DNA from: an uncultured Erysipelotrichaceae bacterium
GTDB taxonomy: Bacteria; Bacillota_I; Bacilli_A; RF39; UBA660
Assembly (NCBI GenBank): GCA_902766875.1
Contig: CACXFI010000108.1
Coordinates: 1-19,848, forward strand
Reading direction: 5' to 3'
Length of the DNA stretch: 19,848 nucleotides
Shown here: positions 14,702 through 19,848 of the stretch, in pieces
Layout of the letters: each line of letters begins with the position of its first letter
How positions within the stretch are numbered: position 1 is the first letter of the stretch
Notes under the pieces: generated by a model
The model's input: the letters and a program-made list of their open reading frames with translations, nothing else
What the model was told of the DNA's origin: nothing
Database searches by the model: none
Program-made: the position numbers and the translations under genes

Positions 14702-15175
14702 TTATCTAAAATAAGTAAATATAGTAGATACAGAAGAAGCAATCATAAGTATAGCAAATAGTATTATAAATATTTTAGCTATTAAATTTCCTTTTGATTT
14801 CTTTTTCTTTTTATCTTTCTTTTTATTTGTTTCTTTTTTTGTTTTGTTATTATTTTCTTTTTTTGTTTTGTTATTATTTTCTTTTTTCTTTTTGTCTTTT
14901 TCTTTTTTTTCTTTTGAATTTTCTTTTTTTTCTTCTTCAATGCTAGTTTTTTCTTCATGTATTTCTTCTACTATTTCTTTAGATTCATTTTTTAACATAC
15001 GGTTATATATAGTTTTAGCTTTACCTGTTTCTAATTCGTTTTGTACTTCTAAAAGTGTAGGTAATAATTCTTTATTCTCTTTATTCTCTTTTATTAAATT
15101 ACGAAGATTTGTTTTTATTTTTGTATCATATTTTCCACTAAATTCTAATTTTTTATAAATATCTTCTTTTGTCAT
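14702..15175 (-). CDS. Unrecognised Lys/Glu-rich tail-anchored protein
   Basis: I do not recognise this 157-residue protein. Residues 1-65 look like a small helical domain (EDIYKKLEFSGKYDTKIKTN...). Residues 66-129 are an extremely charged low-complexity stretch of Lys, Glu and Asn, with two perfect KKENNNKT-type units encoded by a 24-bp tandem repeat. A C-terminal membrane helix (about 130-154) ends in TYFR. There is no signal peptide, so the charged part is probably cytoplasmic; the Lys-rich segment could contact nucleic acid or acidic lipid heads. The ATG at 15175 is chosen because AGAGGTG lies six bases before it; an in-frame ATG at 15214 lies at the promoter and is rejected. It converges with the gene at 13809 and diverges from spoIIM. 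Confidence 0.7.
   Translation of the reverse strand: MTKEDIYKKLEFSGKYDTKIKTNLRNLIKENKENKELLPTLLEVQNELETGKAKTIYNRMLKNESKEIVEEIHEEKTSIEEEKKENSKEKKEKDKKKKENNNKTKKENNNKTKKETNKKKDKKKKKSKGNLIAKIFIILFAILMIASSVSTIFTYFR
14834..14881. repeat. Two perfect 24-bp tandem repeats inside a coding region
   Basis: Two identical units (14834-14857 and 14858-14881) are in frame with the minus-strand gene and add eight residues each. Further degenerate T-rich copies flank them. Copy number could change by slippage without shifting the frame. Confidence 0.8.
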
Positions 15176-15193
15176 AATATGCACCTCTTTATC

Positions 15194-15222
15194 ATTATAT
15201 CTTATTTTATACATATTTTCAA
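15194..15222 (-). promoter_or_regulatory. Sigma-A promoter of the gene at 14702-15175
   Basis: On the minus strand TTGAAA (15222-15217) and TATAAT (15199-15194) are 17 bases apart, immediately before the AGAGGTG ribosome site. It overlaps the predicted divergent spoIIM promoter. Confidence 0.6.
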
Positions 15223-15238
15223 GCTTATGTCATACATT
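15211..15238 (+). promoter_or_regulatory. Candidate sigma-E promoter of spoIIM
   Basis: CATACATT (15231-15238) matches the sigma-E -10 consensus, and ACATATT (15211-15217) resembles the -35 with a 13-base spacer. In Bacillus spoIIM is a sigma-E gene. The predicted start would fall about ten bases before the GTG, an unusually short leader, which is the main doubt. Confidence 0.5.
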
Positions 15239-15253
15239 TAATTGGTGATAATA

Positions 15254-15871
15254 GTGAAAGCAAAAATAAAAGCAATATACAATTTAATTTTACCTAATAA
15301 AAGAATTAATAGTCTCATTTTTATTTTATTTATTATTGGATTTATTAGTGGATGTTTATTTTTAACAATAATAAATGTAGAAGAAAAAGAAATGGTTGTT
15401 AATCAGGTTACAAATTTTATTTCTAATATTAATAATAATAGTATTAATAATTTAGATTTGTTAAAAAACTCTTTATTAAATAATTATATTTATATTATAG
15501 TTTTATGGGTATTAGGCTTATCTGTAATTGGTGTTATTATAAATATTTTTTTGGTGTATATTAAAGGATTTATATTAGGGTTTACTTTATCTAGTATTGT
15601 TTTAACTTATAAAGTTAAAGGATTATTATTTAGTTTTGTATATGTATTTCCTAATGAACTTTTAAAAGTATTAATAATAATACTTTTAGGTGTATATAGT
15701 TTAACTTTATCTTCAGATATTATTAAAGAATTGTTAAAAAAGAAAGATAACAATATTAGAGTAATATTTAAAAGATATATAGTTATATTAGGTATAAGTA
15801 TAATACTAGTAGGTGTTAGTTCATTATATGAATCATATGTTATTCCTAGATTATTAAATTTTATTTATTGA
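15254..15871 (+). CDS. spoIIM: Stage II sporulation protein M (SpoIIM)
   Basis: SpoIIM is the integral membrane member of the SpoIIDMP complex that remodels septal peptidoglycan and drives engulfment of the forespore. The 205-residue product has a cytoplasmic start, a first helix (about 16-38, FILFIIGFISGCLF), an external Asn-rich loop and four further hydrophobic segments, including VLGLSVIGVIINIFLVYIKG and SFVYVFPNELLKVLIII, typical of the family. Length is close to the Bacillus protein of about 215 residues. The GTG at 15254 is chosen because GGTGA at 15244-15248 precedes it; an upstream TTG (15242) overlaps that site. It ends with TGA, the only TGA stop in the window, with an in-frame TAA five codons later. 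A sigma-E-like promoter lies upstream. Confidence 0.88.
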   Translation: MKAKIKAIYNLILPNKRINSLIFILFIIGFISGCLFLTIINVEEKEMVVNQVTNFISNINNNSINNLDLLKNSLLNNYIYIIVLWVLGLSVIGVIINIFLVYIKGFILGFTLSSIVLTYKVKGLLFSFVYVFPNELLKVLIIILLGVYSLTLSSDIIKELLKKKDNNIRVIFKRYIVILGISIILVGVSSLYESYVIPRLLNFIY

Positions 15872-15906
15872 TTTTATTATAAGTAATTTCTTTTTTTATA
15901 ATTATA

Positions 15907-15915
15907 TGTTATACT
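15907..15915 (+). promoter_or_regulatory. Extended -10 promoter of mnmA
   Basis: TGTTATACT matches TGnTATACT; the -35 region is only TTTCTT. The predicted leader of about 35 bases contains a small AAGAA/TTCTT hairpin with a GGAA loop before AGGTGAT. Confidence 0.5.
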
Positions 15916-15957
15916 ATTTTTGTTAATTAAGAAGGAATTCTTATAGTAGGTGATAAT

Positions 15958-17040
15958 ATGAAAACAGTAGTAGTAGGTATTAGTGGGGGAGTAGATAGCT
16001 CTGTAGCTGCTTTATTATTAAAGAAGCAAGGTTATAACGTTATAGGTTTATTTATGAGAAATTGGGATAGTTCTATCAATAATGATTATTTAGGTAATCC
16101 TAATTTAGATAATGATATTTGCCCACAAGAAGAAGATTATAATGATGCTAAAAAAGTATGTGAAAAATTAGATATTCCTTTACATAGAGTAGATTTTGTG
16201 AAAGAATATTGGGATTTTGTATTTAAATATTTTTTAGATGAATTAAATAAAGGCAGAACTCCTAATCCTGATATTATGTGTAATAGGTATATAAAATTTG
16301 ATTTATTTATAGATAAAGCTTTAGAATTAGGCGCTGATTATATTGCAACTGGTCATTATGCTAAAATTGAGAATAATACTTTAATGAGAGCTAAAGATTT
16401 AAATAAGGATCAGACTTACTTTTTGGCTTATGTTCCTCGTGATAAGTTTAAAAATGTGATATTTCCTTTAGCAGATTTAACTAAGCCTGAGGTTAGAAAG
16501 ATTGCTATGGAAAATGATCTTATTACTGCTAATAAGAAAGATTCTACTGGTATTTGTTTTATTGGGGAAAGGAATTTTTCTAAATTTTTAGAAAACTATT
16601 TACCTAATCAACCTGGTAAAATTGTTAATATAGAAACAAATGAAGTAGTAGGGGAGCATATAGGTTTAATGTATTATACTTTAGGCCAGAGAAAAGGTCT
16701 TGATTTGGGTGGATTTAAAGAAAAATCTTTTGTTGTTAAGAAAGATTTAGATAATAATATTTTGTTTATAGCTAATGGTGATGAGAATAAATATTTATAT
16801 AGTAATAAAGCTATTATTAGTGATTTTAATTTCTTAACAGATAAAAAAATAAATAAGTGTACTTGTAAGTTTAGATATAGACAAAAAGATATAGTTTGTA
16901 ATGTTAGTTATAAGGATGATAATACATTAATTTTAACTTATGATATGGCTAAAGCTGTGACACCTGGACAATTTTGTGTTTTATATGATGGTGATGTTTG
17001 TTTAGGTGGGGGAATAATAGATTCTGTTGAATATAAATAA
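15958..17040 (+). CDS. mnmA: tRNA-specific 2-thiouridylase MnmA
   Basis: MnmA adds sulfur to U34 of tRNA-Lys, -Glu and -Gln, using ATP to adenylate the base and a persulfide relay. The 360-residue protein is of standard length. It has the PP-loop SGGVDSS (residues 9-15), the nucleophile region GRTPNPDIMCNRYIKF with Cys108, TGHYAKI, KDQTYFLAY, the second catalytic Cys200 in DSTGICFIGERNF, and the C-terminal beta-barrel beginning around YYTLGQRKGL and ending QFCVLYDGDVCLGGG. AGGTGAT precedes the ATG at 15958. It appears to be transcribed alone between an extended -10 promoter and a clear terminator; in many Firmicutes it neighbours a cysteine desulfurase gene, which is not seen here. Confidence 0.97.
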   Translation: MKTVVVGISGGVDSSVAALLLKKQGYNVIGLFMRNWDSSINNDYLGNPNLDNDICPQEEDYNDAKKVCEKLDIPLHRVDFVKEYWDFVFKYFLDELNKGRTPNPDIMCNRYIKFDLFIDKALELGADYIATGHYAKIENNTLMRAKDLNKDQTYFLAYVPRDKFKNVIFPLADLTKPEVRKIAMENDLITANKKDSTGICFIGERNFSKFLENYLPNQPGKIVNIETNEVVGEHIGLMYYTLGQRKGLDLGGFKEKSFVVKKDLDNNILFIANGDENKYLYSNKAIISDFNFLTDKKINKCTCKFRYRQKDIVCNVSYKDDNTLILTYDMAKAVTPGQFCVLYDGDVCLGGGIIDSVEYK

Positions 17041-17051
17041 TAATAATTTAT

Positions 17052-17075
17052 GGAGAATTTTATATTCTCTTTTTT
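17052..17075 (+). terminator. Intrinsic terminator of mnmA
   Basis: GAGAAT (17053-17058) and ATTCTC (17064-17069) enclose TTTAT and are followed by six Ts; an outer G-T pair may extend the stem. Confidence 0.75.
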
Positions 17076-17083
17076 ACATTTAC

Positions 17084-17113
17084 TTGACATAATTAGACAA
17101 AAAATGATACAAT
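17084..17113 (+). promoter_or_regulatory. Strong sigma-A promoter of the XRE-type gene
   Basis: A perfect TTGACA (17084-17089) lies 18 bases before TACAAT (17108-17113), with TGA before it making an extended -10. No obvious inverted repeat for self-regulation overlaps it. Confidence 0.75.
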
Positions 17114-17134
17114 ATAATTGGAGGACAGATATAT

Positions 17135-17911
17135 ATGAATACTGTTGAGAAAATTAATTTAATTTTAAAGAAAGCTAATATATCTAAAGTAAATTTAGCT
17201 AAATATTTAGGTGTATCTAGACAAATGGTATATAATTATTTAGATTGTGATGATTTGTCTAAAATTCCTAATGAAAAATATCAATCTTTATTAAAATTAT
17301 TGGATGTAAATAATTCTGAAGAAATTGATGCTTTAGAAATAGATAATGAATATATTCAAAGAGTTGGAAGTAAAATATTTAACTCTAAAAAAAGTCTTCC
17401 TAAGAAAGAAGAAATAGTTGAATTAACTGGTTTAAAAAAAGAAGAACAAACTGTTATTACTGATATTGTATTTTTACTTAAAGAAATGTTAAATGAGGAT
17501 AAGACAAAAGAAAGTTTAACAACTATGACTTATTTTTATCATTTTTTACAAGCTATGGGTAATACTAAAGAATTAAAATATATTCTTGGATATGTCTCTA
17601 AGGCTGCAGGATATATTAAACCAAATGAATTTGCATACGAAGAAGATAATCAATACATATTTGAGGCTATTATGTTTTCGGCTATGACATTATATAATAA
17701 TGGTGGTGCTTCTAAATCAAAACTTGCTGAATCTCATAAAAGATGGGAAGCTGAGCTTGAAAGAAAGAAAGAGGAAAAATTAAGTAGAACCCAAGAATTA
17801 AATACTGCTAAAGTACAGGCATTAAAAGAACTTGGATATACGGAAATAAATGAACATAATGCTAGTGAGGTATTTACTAAGATAGCTGAAATACAGTCAA
17901 GAAAAATATAA
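17135..17911 (+). CDS. XRE-type helix-turn-helix protein
   Basis: The 258-residue protein begins with a Cro/CI-type helix-turn-helix (about 1-60): KINLILKKANISKVNLAKYL then GVSRQMVYNYLDC, the recognition helix, and IPNEKYQSLLKLL. The remainder is helical with no recognised ligand domain: a middle section (about 90-185, EEQTVITDIVFLLKEM and YFYHFLQAMG) and a charged coiled-coil (about 195-230, KRWEAELERKKEEKLSRTQEL) likely to mediate oligomerisation. The end has a short TEINEHNASEVFTKIAEI motif. GGAGGA lies nine bases before the ATG, behind a strong promoter. It is a single-gene unit flanked by terminators and next to a long gene-free region. The target and role are unknown; phage-repressor ancestry is possible but no phage genes are nearby. 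Confidence 0.82.
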   Translation: MNTVEKINLILKKANISKVNLAKYLGVSRQMVYNYLDCDDLSKIPNEKYQSLLKLLDVNNSEEIDALEIDNEYIQRVGSKIFNSKKSLPKKEEIVELTGLKKEEQTVITDIVFLLKEMLNEDKTKESLTTMTYFYHFLQAMGNTKELKYILGYVSKAAGYIKPNEFAYEEDNQYIFEAIMFSAMTLYNNGGASKSKLAESHKRWEAELERKKEEKLSRTQELNTAKVQALKELGYTEINEHNASEVFTKIAEIQSRKI

Positions 17912-17941
17912 TTCATTAACAAATAGTTAATGAATTTTTAA
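17910..17941 (+). terminator. Intrinsic terminator of the XRE-type gene
   Basis: The 11-base arms AATTCATTAAC (17910-17920) and GTTAATGAATT (17926-17936) enclose AAATA and run into a T-rich tail. The left arm overlaps the stop codon. Confidence 0.7.
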
Positions 17942-17963
17942 TTTTAAGAGACAGATATTAAAT

Positions 17964-18198
17964 AGAGTGGGGGAGTAGAATAATTATTAATAATCATTCT
18001 ACTCTTTATTTTATTTTATTTTATAAAAAATGTATATCTAATAAATAGATATATTAATATATTTAGTTTAATTATTTAAAAAAATTATTATATTGTAATT
18101 GTAATTTTTGTATTAATTTTAATTATAATAATTTTATATTTCTTTATATGTTTATTTTAAATGATTAGTTATTTTTTTTTATATTACTCCCCTACTTT
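17964..18198. repeat. Imperfect inverted repeat bounding a 235-bp AT-rich segment
   Basis: Bases 17964-17977 (containing AGTGGGGGAGTA) can pair with 18185-18198 (containing TACTCCCCTACT) over 14 positions with two G-T pairs. These G- or C-runs stand out in DNA that is otherwise nearly all A and T. The arrangement suits either a MITE-like element or a long-range RNA stem. No clear target-site duplication was seen. Confidence 0.45.
17973..18024 (+). terminator. Strong hairpin with T-rich tail, not attached to a known gene
   Basis: GAGTAGAAT (17973-17981) pairs with ATTCTACTC (17996-18004); a further four pairs form after one mismatch around a TTAA loop. TTTATTTTATTTTATTTTAT follows. It lies 60 bases after the terminator of the XRE-type gene, so it is a backup terminator or ends a small RNA. 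Confidence 0.65.
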
Positions 18199-18393
18199 AA
18201 TTTTTAAAAAAGAGTAGTGTAGAATATAGAATACTGTAATGATATATGATATTTAAATGAAAGTATAAATAAATTATATTTAGAAATTGTTATTGAATTA
18301 AGAATTAAATTTAATATAAATATTATATATTTATTTAATATTAAAATTTATTAATAATTTTTATAATTATAAACCTTTATTAATTAAGACTTC

Positions 18394-18417
18394 AGATGGA
18401 TAATTAACCATCTTTTT
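18394..18417 (+). terminator. Small terminator-like hairpin within the intergenic region
   Basis: AGATGG (18394-18399) and CCATCT (18408-18413) enclose an 8-base loop and are followed by TTTT. No gene is upstream on this strand for about 480 bases, which hints at a short untranslated transcript. Confidence 0.45.
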
Positions 18418-18619
18418 ACTTCTATTTATAAGTTCCTATAATATATATTATGTTAAGTTCTTTATTTTGACTATAAGTTAGATTTTTTTATTTATATCTA
18501 CTCTTTTTATAATATTAATTATTATTAAATGAATAAAATATTAGTTAATTATATTTTAATTATTTGAGTTTAATTTAAGTTAAGTTGATTTTAAATAATT
18601 TTATTATTAAATTTATATA

Positions 18620-18665
18620 TTTATATTTTATTTATTAATTTATATTTTATTTATTAATTTATATT
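18620..18665. repeat. 19-bp tandem repeat, two full copies and part of a third
   Basis: TTTATATTTTATTTATTAA occurs at 18620-18638 and 18639-18657, and its first eight bases recur at 18658-18665. It is made of A and T only. Confidence 0.8.
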
Positions 18666-18712
18666 ATAATAATCATTGAATAGATTAATAGGGTATTTAT
18701 TTATATAAAAAT

Positions 18713-18739
18713 AAAAATAGGGGACTGTCCCCTATTTTT
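18713..18739 (-). terminator. Intrinsic terminator of the phosphomannomutase gene
   Basis: The arms AAAAATAGGGGAC and GTCCCCTATTTTT form a 27-base palindrome around a single central base, so the real loop is about five bases. On the minus strand it directly follows the stop codon and is followed by TATTTTTAT. A T-run on the other side could also allow termination from the plus strand. Confidence 0.85.
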
Positions 18740-18740
18740 A

Positions 18741-19848
18741 CTATATTAATGATTTTACTAAATCTGTGAATTCTTTTTCTAATTCATTTAATCTTTCTTT
18801 TGTTGTAGCTTCAAATCTTGTAGTTATATTAGGACCGGTATTAGATGCTCTTACTAGGGCAAAACCATCATCGTATTTGACTTTAACACCATCTAAAGTT
18901 ATATATTTGTATCCTTTTTCTTTACAATACTCCTCTACTCTACTTATTATATTAAATTTAATACTATCATCTACTTTTATTTTACCTTCTTCAGTAGAGT
19001 AATATTTATTTATTCCCTCTAATAATTCGCTTGCTTTTTTATTTGTATTAGTTAATACTTCTAATAATCTCATTCCTACATAGATTCCATCATCATATCC
19101 TGGCCATTTATCTCTAAAATATACATGGCCTGATAGTTCTCCCGATAAAGGATAATCTCCACTTGCAGAAGCTGCTCTTGTATAGGAATTACCAGTCCTA
19201 TATTCTACTGGGTTAATCCCTAGTTTTATCATTTCATCTTCTAGAGCTTTAGTGCATTTTACATCAAATAATCCTTCTTTTTTAGCAACTTTATTAACTA
19301 AATTACGCCACATAATGATCATAAATTTATCTGTTTCAATCATATTTCCTTTTTCGTCGATAAAACCTACTCTATCTCCATCTCCATCATATCCTATACC
19401 TATATCTGCTTTTTCTTCTAAAACTTTATCTCTTAATTTATATAGATTTTCATAAACACATGGATCTGGATGATGATTTGGGAAATTACCATCTGATGTA
19501 TTAAATAATGGTATAAATTCTATTTTATCTTTTGGCAATTTATTGAAAATATCATCTGCTATTATAGAAGTTGTTCCATTACCACAGTCATAGACAACTT
19601 TTATTTTATTTTCTCCAAATTCTAATTTATTTACTACTAAATCAATATAAGCATCTCTTATGTCTTTTTCTTCTACTACTCCCCTACCTTCTTCAAATTT
19701 ATTATTTTCAATTATATTGTATATTTCCATAACATCTTTACCATAAGCATTATGTATTCCGTTATAAGAAAATTTAAAGCCATTATATTCTTTAGGGTTA
19801 TGAGAAGCTGTTATCATCATTGAACAATTAGTATTTAAATAGTTAGCA
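18741..19848 (-). CDS. Phosphomannomutase/phosphoglucomutase, 5' end outside the window
   Basis: This alpha-D-phosphohexomutase interconverts hexose 6- and 1-phosphates through a phosphoserine, feeding nucleotide-sugar and wall-polymer synthesis. The frame is open to the window edge, and the codons before the first ATG (19820) encode an in-frame ANYLNTNCS that leads into MMITASHNPKEYNGFK, which holds the catalytic Ser. The N-terminal 80-90 residues of the usual 450 or so are therefore missing. Other landmarks are the metal loop DGDGDRVGF, the sugar-binding GELSGHVYF and the phosphate-binding RASNTGPNITTRFEA, as in AlgC-type enzymes. GELSGH favours a dual PMM/PGM enzyme over GlmM. It ends in TAG followed at once by TAA, then a strong terminator; it is the only intact gene here ending in TAG. 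Confidence 0.92.
   Translation of the reverse strand, partial: ANYLNTNCSMMITASHNPKEYNGFKFSYNGIHNAYGKDVMEIYNIIENNKFEEGRGVVEEKDIRDAYIDLVVNKLEFGENKIKVVYDCGNGTTSIIADDIFNKLPKDKIEFIPLFNTSDGNFPNHHPDPCVYENLYKLRDKVLEEKADIGIGYDGDGDRVGFIDEKGNMIETDKFMIIMWRNLVNKVAKKEGLFDVKCTKALEDEMIKLGINPVEYRTGNSYTRAASASGDYPLSGELSGHVYFRDKWPGYDDGIYVGMRLLEVLTNTNKKASELLEGINKYYSTEEGKIKVDDSIKFNIISRVEEYCKEKGYKYITLDGVKVKYDDGFALVRASNTGPNITTRFEATTKERLNELEKEFTDLVKSLI

Larger units (their letters stand above)
17912..18740. other. Gene-free, extremely AT-rich intergenic region
   Basis: I see no credible coding sequence on either strand. The region holds four hairpins with T-rich tails (17910-17941, 17973-18024, 18394-18417, 18713-18739), an imperfect inverted repeat whose arms are the few G- or C-rich patches (17964-17977 and 18185-18198), and a 19-bp tandem repeat. 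Small RNA genes, a degraded non-autonomous element or a degraded gene are all possible. A weak promoter-like pair, TTGAAT (18293-18298) and TATAAA (18315-18320), precedes the third hairpin, but such matches arise by chance in DNA this AT-rich. Confidence 0.6.

Noticed and set aside
14844..15158. Phe/Ser-rich plus-strand frame
   Set aside because: Its composition is just the complement of Lys/Glu-rich codons; the minus-strand gene has the promoter and ribosome site.
18600..18665. CRISPR array or replication origin iterons
   Set aside because: Only two full copies of a 19-bp A/T unit occur, with no spacers, cas genes, DnaA boxes or dnaA/rep gene.

Overview
This is a very AT-rich window (roughly a quarter G+C by eye, with A/T-ending codons and almost exclusive TAA stops). 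It comes from a Gram-positive, probably endospore-forming low-GC Firmicute. The order rpsO-pnp-ylxY matches the Bacillus arrangement, and SpoIVB, SpoIIM and a YlxY-like protein are present. The short gene set and extreme base composition suggest an uncultured gut-type Bacillota/Bacilli lineage (inference). TGG is used for Trp, AGG sits at a conserved PNPase Arg, and TGA ends spoIIM, so the standard bacterial code fits apart from one puzzling UAG.

Layout. 1-1085: an unrecognised protein gene (182-952), then a good sigma-A promoter and a structured leader in front of rpsO (S15). 1086-3773: rpsO and pnp; pnp is otherwise intact but carries an in-frame TAG at 2280-2282. 3840-4679: a YlxY-like pseudo-deacetylase. 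4759-7452: nusB-xseA-xseB plus a zinc-ribbon membrane protein, tightly packed. 7530-9050: gpmI, convergent with spoIVB (9068-10066, minus) and a ZIP metal transporter (10152-10892, minus). 10983-13242: ddl and a VanY-type D,D-carboxypeptidase with Ig-like repeats. 13306-13695: mscL. 13809-15175: two convergent genes for unrecognised C-terminally anchored membrane proteins. 15254-15871: spoIIM behind a sigma-E-like promoter. 15958-17040: mnmA. 17135-17911: an XRE-type regulator. 17912-18740: a gene-free, extremely AT-rich 0.8 kb stretch with hairpins, an inverted repeat and a 19-bp tandem repeat. 18741-19848: the 3' part of a phosphomannomutase/phosphoglucomutase gene on the minus strand, cut by the window end.

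Together the genes cover RNA turnover and translation (S15, PNPase, NusB, MnmA), DNA repair (ExoVII), glycolysis and sugar-phosphate metabolism (iPGM, PMM/PGM), cell-wall precursor synthesis and trimming (Ddl, VanY-like), osmotic protection (MscL) and sporulation (SpoIVB, SpoIIM, YlxY). Most transcription units are bounded by clear hairpin-plus-T-run terminators, and several promoters have TTGACA/TATAAT-type or extended -10 (TGn) elements.

The points most worth checking are the amber codon splitting pnp, the rpsO leader hairpin whose loop complements the Shine-Dalgarno sequence, the sigma-E-like promoter of spoIIM overlapping a divergent sigma-A-like promoter, and the hairpin-rich intergenic region at 17.9-18.7 kb.
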